Positions 23,509-31,744 of a stretch of 64,000 nucleotides of DNA are shown here, piece after piece. The position numbers and the translations under genes were made by a program. Source of the DNA: an uncultured Acetatifactor sp. (GTDB lineage: Bacteria > Bacillota > Clostridia > Lachnospirales > Lachnospiraceae); contig CAJUAB010000022.1 in assembly GCA_910583845.1 (NCBI GenBank), positions 18,971 to 82,970 on the forward strand, read 5' to 3'. How positions within the stretch are numbered: position 1 is the first letter of the stretch; each line of letters starts with the position of its first letter. The notes below the pieces were generated by a model. The model saw only the letters and a program-made list of their open reading frames with translations, made no database searches and was not told the DNA's origin.

Positions 23509-25824
23509 ATGAATTTACCGGAAAGTTTTACAAATGTCATACAAAAGTATGGCATTGAAAAGAAAGATGTGATATTTGCCGCCACGGGCGATCTGGACGA
23601 GGAACAGCGATTCGCGGATTCCATTGTGGCGCTCACAAAAAAGAAGCTGATTCTGGCCAGATACCCTTACAGGGAAAAGCAGGAGTACCGGCTGGGCGGT
23701 TATAACAGCTGGTCCCTGGAGCAGGAGAAGCGCATGGAGGAACCGGCGGTGCTGCTCTATGATCTGGCGGAGGTGGAGAAGCTGGAAGTGATCCGGCAGG
23801 TGAGCACCGGTATTCTGATGGGGAGGATCGGTGAAACGGACAGGTATCTGTGCCAGTTCTCCAACACCAGGATGGAAGCCTTTATGCGGATCGGACGTCT
23901 GCTGGAGAAGATGAAGAAGGAGGAGGAAATCACTCCGGAGGATCTGGATGTGAAGCGGGGAAAGGAATGCTGTCCCAAATGCGGCATGATCTACCCCGAC
24001 CAGGAGCGCAAGGTCTGCCCCAAGTGTATGGACAAGGGCTCCATATTGCTTCGGGTGGTGTCCTATTTCAAGCCCTACAAATGCAGGCTGTTTATCATGA
24101 TGTTCTGCTACCTGGCCACGGCGGGGCTGAATCTGGTGTGGCCCTATTTAAGCGGCACGGTGCTGTATGACAAGGTGCTTGCAAAGGATGAGGGCTTTCT
24201 GGCGCTGCTGCATCTGCCCGCAGGGCGGTTTGTGCTGGCGTTGGGGATTCTGGTGCTGGTGATGATCGGTACCAAGGTGCTGCTCCAGACGATGGGAATC
24301 CTGCAGGGCGTTCTGACGGCTCACATTGCCCCGGAGGTGGTGGGAAAGTTAAAGAGCCAGGTATTTGACTCCATGGGGAAGCTGTCCATCAGCTTTTTTA
24401 CCAGGAGGCAGACGGGCGGTCTGATGACCCGTGTCTCCGATGACGCGGAGGAGATATCCAGCTTTTTTATCGACGGGATTCCTTACTTTTTTATCAATGT
24501 GGGAACCATCCTGGCCACCTGTGTCATCATGTTTATTCTGAGTCCCCTGCTGGCGCTGGCTTCTGTGGTGCTGATGCCCATTCTGTTTTTCATCAGTTAT
24601 CTGTTGATGCCCAGACTGTGGCTTTACTATGGCAAACGCCATCGGGCCAACCGCAGGCTCAACAGCCAGATGAACGAGAATTTTACCGGGGCCCGGGTGG
24701 TCAAGGCCTTCGGGCAGGAAGAGCAGGAGATTACCCGTTTTGGCAAAAACAACAGCAAATTGCGGGACGCGGAACTGGATGGAGCCCGATATGACTGTAA
24801 ATTCTCCGCGCTGTATATTTTTGTGGAAGATATGCTGACCTTTCTGGTGTGGGCAGTGGGCGGAGCGCTGATCATCAGCGGTTCTGATATGGAACTGGGT
24901 CTGCTGATCACATTCAGCGGATATGTGGGGCAGCTCAAGGGGCCCCTGGAATTTATGTCCAGAATTATCCGTTGGTACACCAATGCCATGAATTCGGCCC
25001 AGCGGCTCTTTGAAATTGTGGACGCGGTGCCGGAGGTCAAGGAGGTTCCGAATCCTGTAAGGCCTCAGCGGCTGCGGGGAGAGATTACCCTGGAGCATGT
25101 GACCTTTGGCTATGAGCCCAACAAGCCCATTCTGAAGGATGTGAGCTTCCATGTGGATGCCGGGGAAGTGCTGGGGATTGTGGGCCGTTCCGGGGCCGGA
25201 AAGTCCACGCTGGTGAACCTGATCTCCCGTCTCTATGACACGGAGGAAGGGCAGGTGCTGGTGGACGGTATCAATGTAAAGCAGTACGGTTTTAAGGAAC
25301 TGCGCAGAAATGTGTCCATGGTGTCCCAGGAGACTTATATCTTTATGGGCACCGTGGCGGAAAATATCGCCTACGCCAGGCCGGAGGCCACCCGGGAGGA
25401 GATTATTCAGGCGGCCATACAGGCCAGCGCCCATGACTTTATCTGTAAGATGCCCCAGGGGTATGACACGATTCTGGGGTCCTCCAACCGGTCGCTGTCC
25501 GGCGGGGAAAAGCAGCGGATTTCTATTGCCAGGGCCATTCTGGCGGACCCTAAAATATTGATTCTGGACGAGGCCACATCGGCGGTGGACACGGAGACGG
25601 AGCTGGCGATCCAGAAGTCTCTGGAGCGGCTGGAAAAGGGCAGGACTGTGCTGTCCATCGCGCACCGTCTGTCCACCCTGCGCAACGCCACCCATCTGAT
25701 TGTGCTGGACGAGGGCAAAGTGACGGAGTCCGGGACCCATGAGGAGCTGATGGCGATGAAGGGGACCTTCTATAAACTGAGTGAATTGCAGACCAAGGCT
25801 CTGGCGATGCGTGGCTTGGAGTAG
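23509..25824 (+). CDS. ABC exporter with N-terminal domain and zinc ribbon (DUF1854-associated)
   Basis: 771-residue exporter. Residues 1-150 form a soluble domain of unknown fold. A zinc ribbon with Cys-x2-Cys pairs follows (CCPKCGMIY and VCPKC, 154-173), then six membrane helices (about 185-500) and a canonical ATPase: Walker A GRSGAGKSTLVN near 559, signature LSGGEKQR near 662, Walker B ILILDEATSAVD near 683. The same architecture recurs in the gene at 26725, with a DUF1854 gene between, so the two probably form one heterodimeric transporter. In Proteobacteria, relatives of this trio are named after cyanophycin metabolism, but no cyanophycin genes are here. The gene relies on read-through from upstream. 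Its last codons lie inside a long hairpin. Confidence 0.9.
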   Translation: MNLPESFTNVIQKYGIEKKDVIFAATGDLDEEQRFADSIVALTKKKLILARYPYREKQEYRLGGYNSWSLEQEKRMEEPAVLLYDLAEVEKLEVIRQVSTGILMGRIGETDRYLCQFSNTRMEAFMRIGRLLEKMKKEEEITPEDLDVKRGKECCPKCGMIYPDQERKVCPKCMDKGSILLRVVSYFKPYKCRLFIMMFCYLATAGLNLVWPYLSGTVLYDKVLAKDEGFLALLHLPAGRFVLALGILVLVMIGTKVLLQTMGILQGVLTAHIAPEVVGKLKSQVFDSMGKLSISFFTRRQTGGLMTRVSDDAEEISSFFIDGIPYFFINVGTILATCVIMFILSPLLALASVVLMPILFFISYLLMPRLWLYYGKRHRANRRLNSQMNENFTGARVVKAFGQEEQEITRFGKNNSKLRDAELDGARYDCKFSALYIFVEDMLTFLVWAVGGALIISGSDMELGLLITFSGYVGQLKGPLEFMSRIIRWYTNAMNSAQRLFEIVDAVPEVKEVPNPVRPQRLRGEITLEHVTFGYEPNKPILKDVSFHVDAGEVLGIVGRSGAGKSTLVNLISRLYDTEEGQVLVDGINVKQYGFKELRRNVSMVSQETYIFMGTVAENIAYARPEATREEIIQAAIQASAHDFICKMPQGYDTILGSSNRSLSGGEKQRISIARAILADPKILILDEATSAVDTETELAIQKSLERLEKGRTVLSIAHRLSTLRNATHLIVLDEGKVTESGTHEELMAMKGTFYKLSELQTKALAMRGLE

Positions 25825-25908
25825 GAGAACTTCTAAGGCGGTAAAGTACACCGCCTAAGAAGTTCTGGCCTACTCCTGAAGAATATCCCCTTGAGGGGAA
25901 TATTCTTC
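25818..25908 (+). other. two consecutive long hairpins after the first exporter gene
   Basis: The first (25818-25876) has GGAGTAGG, AGAACTTCT and AGGCGGT arms paired with ACCGCCT, AGAAGTTCT and CCTACTCC: about 24 pairs with a 7-base loop, beginning inside the last exporter codons. The second (25878-25908) pairs GAAGAATATCCCC with GGGGAATATTCTTC. There is no T-run after either, so they may stabilise or process the mRNA rather than terminate it. Confidence 0.6.
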
Positions 25909-25910
25909 AC

Positions 25911-26069
25911 GGGATAAGGATCGAACCGGGGATGGTTTTGGGCGTTTGTTTGCGGTGAGACTGCGGGATAAGGATGGAACCGGGGGTGCTGCTGGCGTTT
26001 GCGCGGAGACTGCGGGGTAAGGACGGAAACAGGGGCTGTTTTGGGTGTATGCGCGGGGAAATGAGAGAC
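25911..26069 (+). repeat. three imperfect tandem repeats of about 50 bp
   Basis: Units begin GGGATAAGGAT or GGGGTAAGGAC, continue with GGAACCGGGG-like and GGCGTTTG-like parts, and the first two end GAGACTGC. Start points are 25911, 25965 and 26014. They fill the gap between the long hairpins and the DUF1854 gene; no coding frame is supported there. Confidence 0.6.
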
Positions 26070-26120
26070 CGGGGCCTTGGATTATCCGATTATGAGAGGT
26101 AAAGAAAGGAAAATATATTT

Positions 26121-26702
26121 ATGGAAGATAATAGAGAAAATGGAATGCCGGATTTGCTGAATCTACAGGAGTTTGACGAGGAGGCTTTGCGGAAGGAATC
26201 GGAGGAAGTGTTGCAGATGCGTCTGCTGACGGCCGGGAACGCGGTGTTTACCCGCACGGACGGAGGCTTTCTGGCGCTGGAATTTGAGGAGAAGAAATAC
26301 GACCGGGTGGGTGTATATCTCACGTTTCCGCTGACGAATCCCAGGGAGTATATCTCCATCCGGGAGGCGGACGAGAAGGCCAGGGAGATCGGTATGATCC
26401 GTTCTCTTGACGATATGCCCGCGGATGTACAGAATATGATTCAGGAGCAGGTGCGTCTGCGCTACTTTATGCCCGTGATCCGCAAGGTTATGGAGGTCAA
26501 GGACGAATACGGCTATGCCTACTGGCATGTGCAGACGGACTTTGGCAGCTGCCGGTTTACCACCCATATGGGCGGCGATGCCGTGGTGGCGTTGGGCGAC
26601 GCCCGCTATCAGATCACCGACATTGACGGTAATCGCTATGAATTGCCGGATCTGTACGCGCTGACAGTGATGGAGCGCAAGAAGCTGGATCTGTTTATCT
26701 GA
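26121..26702 (+). CDS. DUF1854 domain protein
   Basis: 193-residue soluble protein recognised as DUF1854 from its sequence (YISIREADEKAREIGMIRSL, QVRLRYFMPVIRKVMEVKDE, YWHVQTDFGSCRFT) and its place between two zinc-ribbon ABC exporters. The function of DUF1854 is not established; constant pairing with these transporters suggests a cytoplasmic accessory, adaptor or substrate-handling subunit. AAAGGAAAA is a modest ribosome binding site. The next exporter starts 22 bp after its stop, so the two are co-transcribed. Confidence 0.8.
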   Translation: MEDNRENGMPDLLNLQEFDEEALRKESEEVLQMRLLTAGNAVFTRTDGGFLALEFEEKKYDRVGVYLTFPLTNPREYISIREADEKAREIGMIRSLDDMPADVQNMIQEQVRLRYFMPVIRKVMEVKDEYGYAYWHVQTDFGSCRFTTHMGGDAVVALGDARYQITDIDGNRYELPDLYALTVMERKKLDLFI

Positions 26703-26724
26703 TGAATAAGAGGAGCAATCATAC

Positions 26725-29088
26725 ATGAAACTATTATACACATTGAAGGAGTCCCAGCAGCAGGCACTCTCTCTTGAGGACGGCGAGACCGTCTGGTACT
26801 GCGTCCCGGTGGATCTGTCTTTTGACAACGGGGAACGCAGCGCCCGGACCAGTTACACGGACCAGACCTGGATCGTGGTCACTGAGAAGCGCCTGATGAC
26901 GCTCTGTGGGGAGGAAAAAACTTCCGAGCATCTGCTGGCGGACTGTGAGAAAATAAAATGTGAGCACCAGGTGGGCTGCGGCATTGTGACCGTATTTCCC
27001 AAAGAGGGCCTGCCGGAGTGCATAGCCCGCTTTTCCATGCGGCATATCATCCGGGTGGCCTATGCGGTCCGGGGCGCGCAGACGCTGGTGCAGGCCATAG
27101 AGGAGGGACGCTCAGAGAGCGGCAATGCCGCCGCGGACCGGGAAGATATCACCGGCAATGTCGCCGCGGACCAGGAAGATGTCACCGGCAACGCCGCCGC
27201 GGACCGGGAAGATGTCACCGGCAACGCCGCCGCGGACCGGAAAAAGTTCAGGATGGTCAGCCGGGTGGAGAGCCGGGAATATGAGAAATACTGCGAAAAA
27301 TGCGGCCGCGCTCTGCCGGGCACCAGCAAGTGCATGTACTGTGACGGCAAATCGGAGATCCTGAAAAAATTCATGGCTCTGTGCGGGGATTTCACGGGCA
27401 GGCTGGTGGCGATTTCCCTGCTGCTGGTGCTGCTGGCCGCAATCAATATGGTTAACCCCATGGTACAGAGGTACTTTATTGACAACGCTCTGGCCAGCGG
27501 ACAGGGGACCGTGAAAGATCTGTGGCTGTTCATCGGCCTGACTTTCGCCCTGACCGTGGGCGGGATGATCTGCTGGATTTACCGTTTCTGGCTCTGCGTC
27601 AAGCTGGGGGCTTCCCTGAGTATGAGCTTGCGGGCCAAACTGTATTACAAGATTCAGGTGCTGTCCCTGTCCTTCATCAACAACCGCAAGCCCGGCGAAC
27701 TGATGAACAGAGTATCCCGGGATACCAAGCAGATCCGGATCTTCATGGAAGATGTGTTCGGGGATATGTTTTCCACGCTGGTGACCATGATTGTATCGCT
27801 GGTCATGATGCTGATCATCAGCTGGAAGATGACGCTGCTGTCCCTGGTTTTTGTGACGGCGGTGCTGGTGATTATCCGGATGTTCTGGCATCATATCCAC
27901 ACCATCTTTCACAAGCAGTGGCTGCGGGCAGATGATCTGAGCAGCAGCTTGCAGGATATTCTTTCCGGTATGCGTATTGTCAAGTCTTTTGGCAAGGAGG
28001 AGCGGGAGAGCGCCAGATTTACGGAAAAGGCGGAGGCTTTTGCCGCCATACAGAAAAAGAACGAGACATTCTGGGCCGTATTTTTTCCCATAATGACTTT
28101 TCTGCTGGGGGTGGGTACCTATATCGCCATCTACTTTGGCGGTGTGCAGGTGCTGGACGGAAGTATGTCCGTGGGACAGCTGGTGCAGTTTGTGACTTAC
28201 AGCGGCTATCTCTTCGGCCCCTTGAGTTGGATGACCCATCTGCCCCGGGAAGTGATGCAGATGCTCACCAGCTTAAACCGCATCTATGATGTGCTGGACG
28301 AGGAGCCCATGCTGGCGGACAAGGAGGAGAGCAAGGCTTTTCCCATCGAGGGCGCGTTTACCTTCGAGGATGTGTCCTTTGGCTATCAGACTTATGAGCC
28401 GGTGCTGGAGCATATCTCCTTTTCCGTGAAGCCGGGAGAGATGATCGGTCTGGTGGGGGCTTCCGGCACAGGAAAATCCACGCTGATCAACCTGATCATG
28501 CGGCTCTATGATGTGGACCAGGGGAAGATCACTCTGGACGGCTATGATCTGCGGGATGTGCAGATGGAAAACCTGCATTCCCAGATCGGCGTTGTGCTGC
28601 AGGAAACTTTTCTGTTTTCCGGCACCATATTGGCCAATATCCGTTTTGCCAAGCAGGACGCCACGCTGGAGGAAGTCATTCTGGCGGCCAGGGCGGCCAA
28701 TGCCCATGACTTTATCTGTAAGACGCCGGACGGCTACAATACTTATGTGGGAGAGCACGGCTACAATCTGTCCGGCGGTGAGAGACAGCGGATCGCCATC
28801 GCCAGGGCGATTCTGAATAATCCCCGGATACTGATTCTGGACGAGGCCACTTCGGCGCTGGATACGGAGAGCGAGTTCCTGATCCAGCAGGCGTTAAACC
28901 GCCTGGTGAAGGGCAGGACCACATTTGCCATCGCTCACCGGCTGTCCACCCTGCGGGACGCGGACCGTCTGGTGGTCATCGACAAGCACGGCGTGGCCGA
29001 GATCGGAACCCACAACGAACTGCTGGAAAAGCAGGGCATCTACTACGGCCTGGTCAACGCCCAGCTTCGGATGAGCAGCGGGGAATAA
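26725..29088 (+). CDS. second ABC exporter with zinc ribbon (DUF1854-associated)
   Basis: 787-residue partner of the exporter at 23509, with the same domain order: soluble N-terminal domain (1-130), a repeat linker (133-172), zinc ribbon YCEKCGRALPG and KCMYCDG (about 187-209), six helices, and an ATPase with Walker A GASGTGKSTLIN near 578, signature LSGGERQR near 682, and Walker B ILILDEATSALD near 703. Both exporters have intact catalytic Glu, so two active ATP sites are expected. The linker is absent from the first exporter. Cargo unknown; the cysteine-rich peptide upstream is a candidate. Confidence 0.9.
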   Translation: MKLLYTLKESQQQALSLEDGETVWYCVPVDLSFDNGERSARTSYTDQTWIVVTEKRLMTLCGEEKTSEHLLADCEKIKCEHQVGCGIVTVFPKEGLPECIARFSMRHIIRVAYAVRGAQTLVQAIEEGRSESGNAAADREDITGNVAADQEDVTGNAAADREDVTGNAAADRKKFRMVSRVESREYEKYCEKCGRALPGTSKCMYCDGKSEILKKFMALCGDFTGRLVAISLLLVLLAAINMVNPMVQRYFIDNALASGQGTVKDLWLFIGLTFALTVGGMICWIYRFWLCVKLGASLSMSLRAKLYYKIQVLSLSFINNRKPGELMNRVSRDTKQIRIFMEDVFGDMFSTLVTMIVSLVMMLIISWKMTLLSLVFVTAVLVIIRMFWHHIHTIFHKQWLRADDLSSSLQDILSGMRIVKSFGKEERESARFTEKAEAFAAIQKKNETFWAVFFPIMTFLLGVGTYIAIYFGGVQVLDGSMSVGQLVQFVTYSGYLFGPLSWMTHLPREVMQMLTSLNRIYDVLDEEPMLADKEESKAFPIEGAFTFEDVSFGYQTYEPVLEHISFSVKPGEMIGLVGASGTGKSTLINLIMRLYDVDQGKITLDGYDLRDVQMENLHSQIGVVLQETFLFSGTILANIRFAKQDATLEEVILAARAANAHDFICKTPDGYNTYVGEHGYNLSGGERQRIAIARAILNNPRILILDEATSALDTESEFLIQQALNRLVKGRTTFAIAHRLSTLRDADRLVVIDKHGVAEIGTHNELLEKQGIYYGLVNAQLRMSSGE
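27121..27243 (+). repeat. 33-bp in-frame tandem repeat inside the second exporter gene
   Basis: Three full units and one partial unit encode 11 residues each, GNAAADREDVT with small changes (GNVAADQEDVT). The near-identical DNA suggests recent slippage expansion and possible copy-number variation between strains. It lengthens a flexible acidic linker before the zinc ribbon. Confidence 0.85.
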
Positions 29089-29151
29089 TGGGCGCTGTTC
29101 TGAGAGAAGCGAGTGGAAAACCGGAAATATATTTTGAGGAGGATTTTGCAT

Positions 29152-29904
29152 ATGGAAAACTATCTGCCCCTGATGACGGAGGACTACAAAAGAAAGCACT
29201 ATGCCCGGGGAGTATTTGCTTCGATCCGGAAGAAAACGGCAAAGATTTCCTTCGGGATCTATATATTCTTCGGGATTGTGCTTTGCGGATGCGCGTTCGG
29301 CCTTTTCTGGGCCATGGGACAGGTTGAGAATTATCGCCTGTCGGGACAGGAGGATATGGTGGGCACAGGCTATTTTATAGCGGGATTCTTTGGCGTTCTG
29401 GCGTTCATTGCCCTGGCTTCCATGATCATTACCATTGTAAGACATGCAAGAGGGACGGACAGATGGAAGAAAAACTGCGCGAAGCAAAGCGGATATACCG
29501 TGAGTGATATGGAGGAGTTTGAACGCCAGACCATGGAGTCGGAGTGCCGTGTCATCCGGCTTCTGGATACGGCTAAGGCGCTGGCGGCGGGACAGTCCGA
29601 CGGTATACTTACAAAAGATTATATCTACCTGGCGGATGCCCATCATATGATTTTAAAACTTTCCGATCTATCCGCGGCCTGCATTGTAAGACAGAGAGTG
29701 GCGGTGGGCGACGTCACGGTCAGGAAGAGCTTCGAGTATCTTACGGTTATGCTGCTGGGCAAGAACGGAAACCGCGCCATCGCGGAGTGTTCTGAGGAAT
29801 CGGGCACAGTGCTGGTCAATTTCCTGAAACAGAGATTTCCCGGAATCTACACCGCGGACGGGAAAGTGGTTTCGGCGGAGGAATTTGACAGGCTTTCCGC
29901 GTAA
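29152..29904 (+). CDS. membrane protein of unknown function, two helices plus cytoplasmic domain
   Basis: 250 residues: membrane segments at about 33-56 and 72-96, then a soluble domain (DGILTKDYIYLADAHHMILK, VTVRKSFEYLTVMLLGKNGN) resembling the PH-like domains seen in small membrane-anchored Clostridia proteins. Start at 29152 follows GAGGAGG by about 8 bp; an ATG 13 codons upstream has no site. It follows the second exporter by 63 bp on the same strand and may be part of that operon. No family name recognised. Confidence 0.6.
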   Translation: MENYLPLMTEDYKRKHYARGVFASIRKKTAKISFGIYIFFGIVLCGCAFGLFWAMGQVENYRLSGQEDMVGTGYFIAGFFGVLAFIALASMIITIVRHARGTDRWKKNCAKQSGYTVSDMEEFERQTMESECRVIRLLDTAKALAAGQSDGILTKDYIYLADAHHMILKLSDLSAACIVRQRVAVGDVTVRKSFEYLTVMLLGKNGNRAIAECSEESGTVLVNFLKQRFPGIYTADGKVVSAEEFDRLSA

Positions 29905-29925
29905 AGGGGACACAGGGGGACAGCG

Positions 29926-30378
29926 ATGAAAACAATCCCGATTACGGCCAGTGAGGATGAGATCAGGGATCTCGTGATAGAATGGAATGAACTCCTGGCA
30001 CAGGAAAAATATAAAGAGGCCTTTGAAATGTTTCTGGCGGAAAAATGTATTGAGTTTGACTGGACGCCTGAAATGCTGGAATCGGCTGTATTCACTTATG
30101 GATGCCCGGGATATACGCGGGAGGAGGCTGAAAAGGAATTCGGATCGGCGGACTATAAGATTACATCCGTTCTGGACAATCCGGACAGAGACAGGATTGT
30201 CGCAGGCATTGATATCTCATCGGATTATGAGTGGATGGGGAAAGACGACCTTGCGGTAATCCATTATAAAAATGTGCCGATTAACGGCGAGATGAGTGAT
30301 CTGACGGCCATATTTTTTGTCCGCAAGGTGGATGACAGTCATCTGACTTTGTCCTTTATAGATTTACATGTGATGTAA
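29926..30378 (+). CDS. hypothetical protein
   Basis: 150-residue soluble, acidic protein: ITASEDEIRDLVIEWNELLA at the start, a central FTYGCPGYTREEAEKEFG, and a C-terminal strand-rich part ending FIDLHVM. It looks like an NTF2-like or immunity-type alpha+beta fold, but I cannot name a family. It begins 21 bp after the previous gene and ends at a strong terminator, so it is the last gene of the exporter operon. No catalytic motif visible. Confidence 0.55.
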   Translation: MKTIPITASEDEIRDLVIEWNELLAQEKYKEAFEMFLAEKCIEFDWTPEMLESAVFTYGCPGYTREEAEKEFGSADYKITSVLDNPDRDRIVAGIDISSDYEWMGKDDLAVIHYKNVPINGEMSDLTAIFFVRKVDDSHLTLSFIDLHVM

Positions 30379-30390
30379 CGTCCAAAACAA

Positions 30391-30438
30391 CAGCAGAATG
30401 GCGGGGATGATTTGCCTTGCCGTTCTGCTGCTTTTTTA
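30391..30438 (+). terminator. strong intrinsic terminator
   Basis: CAGCAGAATGGC and GCCGTTCTGCTG arms (about 12 pairs with one T-G pair) plus an inner GG/CC, followed by a run of T. It ends the exporter/DUF1854 operon. Confidence 0.85.
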
Positions 30439-30487
30439 TAACGTGAACATGGCGTACTGTTGTCGTGTTCGCGGTGATAATATGTAT

Positions 30488-30551
30488 ACTACATAACATC
30501 AGAATTTACCGTACTGCACTGGTTAAACGTGTATGGCTGGCGTTATGTAGT
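30488..30551. promoter_or_regulatory. 10-bp inverted repeat upstream of the WYL regulator
   Basis: ACTACATAAC (30488-30497) and GTTATGTAGT (30542-30551) are exact complements 44 bp apart. Smaller dyads (TACTG/CAGTA) follow. It lies about 165 bp before the WYL regulator and may be its own operator. The rest of the 30439-30714 gap shows no gene. Confidence 0.4.
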
Positions 30552-30714
30552 CGGGTTGCCCGGAAATTTTTACTGTTAAGCAGTATAAAAAGAGAGGCCC
30601 GGGCAGAGGATTGACGTGATACCATGGACGGAGTCTGGAGCATGAGACGGCGGGAATGATTTTCCGGACCTGCTCTGGCCCTGGCCATCTCCATTATATG
30701 GGAAAGAGGAAGAG

Positions 30715-31641
30715 ATGCGAATAGACAGAATGGTCGGTATACTATCCATATTGCTACAGAAGGAGAAGGTGACCGCGCCGGAATTGGCGGAGCGTTTTGA
30801 AGTAAACAGGAGGACCATCAACAGGGATATTGAGGAACTGTGCAAGGCGGGTATTCCCATTGTCACCACCCAGGGACAGGGGGGCGGTATCGCCATAATG
30901 GACGGGTATAAAATGGACCGGACGCTCCTGACCAACAAGGAGATGCAGGATATCCTGGCAGGGCTCCGGAGCCTGGACAGTGTCAACGGAACAAAGCGGT
31001 ATGCGCAGCTTATGGACAAATTATCCCTGGGGGCCTCGGATTTTATGACAGGGAATCAGTCTGTGCTGATTGATCTCTCCTCCTGGTATCAGAACGCGCT
31101 TTCATCCAAGATAGAGGTGATCAGAGATGCCATTGATTCCAGAACCATACTGGATTTTCATTATTTTTCCCCCAGAGGAGAGGGCAGGCGGCGGATTGAA
31201 CCGTATTATCTGATTTTCAAATGGTCCAACTGGTATGTCTGGGGCTGGTGCGCGGACAGAAAGGAATTTCGGCTTTTCAAGCTCAACCGCATGGAGGAAG
31301 TGAGCTGCGGCGGACAAAATTTTGAAGTCAGAGAATGTCCGCTGCCGGATCTGCGGGATGTGAACATATTTTCCGGGGGAATAGAGGTGAAGGCATTGTT
31401 CCGGCCGGAATATAAGTGGAAGCTGGTGGAGGAATACGGACCGCACTGTTATGTGGAACAGGGGGATGGCAGACTGTTGTTCCGATCCAATTTTGTCAAT
31501 AAGGATTATCTGATAGACTGGCTCCTTCGCTTTCATGATGGGGTGGAACTGACAGAGCCGGAGGAAATACGGGCAGAGATGCGGATGCTGCTTGAGCGCA
31601 TGAGAAGGGCCTATGGGGGAGAGCAGCATCCGGATGCCTGA
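30715..31641 (+). CDS. HTH-WYL domain transcriptional regulator (YafY/PafC-like)
   Basis: 308 residues. N-terminal DeoR/HTH_11 winged helix: RMVGILSILLQKEKVTAPEL, then RFEVNRRTINRDIEEL. Central WYL domain around 130-210, with IEPYYLIFKWSNWYVWGWCA containing the Trp-Tyr-Val variant of the WYL core, then FRLFKLNRM. The C-terminal WCX extension follows. WYL domains bind nucleic-acid or nucleotide ligands and often control stress, DNA-damage or defence genes; which genes this one controls is unknown. GGAAAGAGGAAGAG precedes the ATG. Confidence 0.88.
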   Translation: MRIDRMVGILSILLQKEKVTAPELAERFEVNRRTINRDIEELCKAGIPIVTTQGQGGGIAIMDGYKMDRTLLTNKEMQDILAGLRSLDSVNGTKRYAQLMDKLSLGASDFMTGNQSVLIDLSSWYQNALSSKIEVIRDAIDSRTILDFHYFSPRGEGRRRIEPYYLIFKWSNWYVWGWCADRKEFRLFKLNRMEEVSCGGQNFEVRECPLPDLRDVNIFSGGIEVKALFRPEYKWKLVEEYGPHCYVEQGDGRLLFRSNFVNKDYLIDWLLRFHDGVELTEPEEIRAEMRMLLERMRRAYGGEQHPDA

Positions 31642-31744
31642 CCGGACACCCCCCGGGAGGCATCATCATCCCCAAAAAAATCAAGAAAACCGTCCTGAAT
31701 CCTGTTACAATATGTTTACACTGCAGTGAGAGAGGAACCATTCA

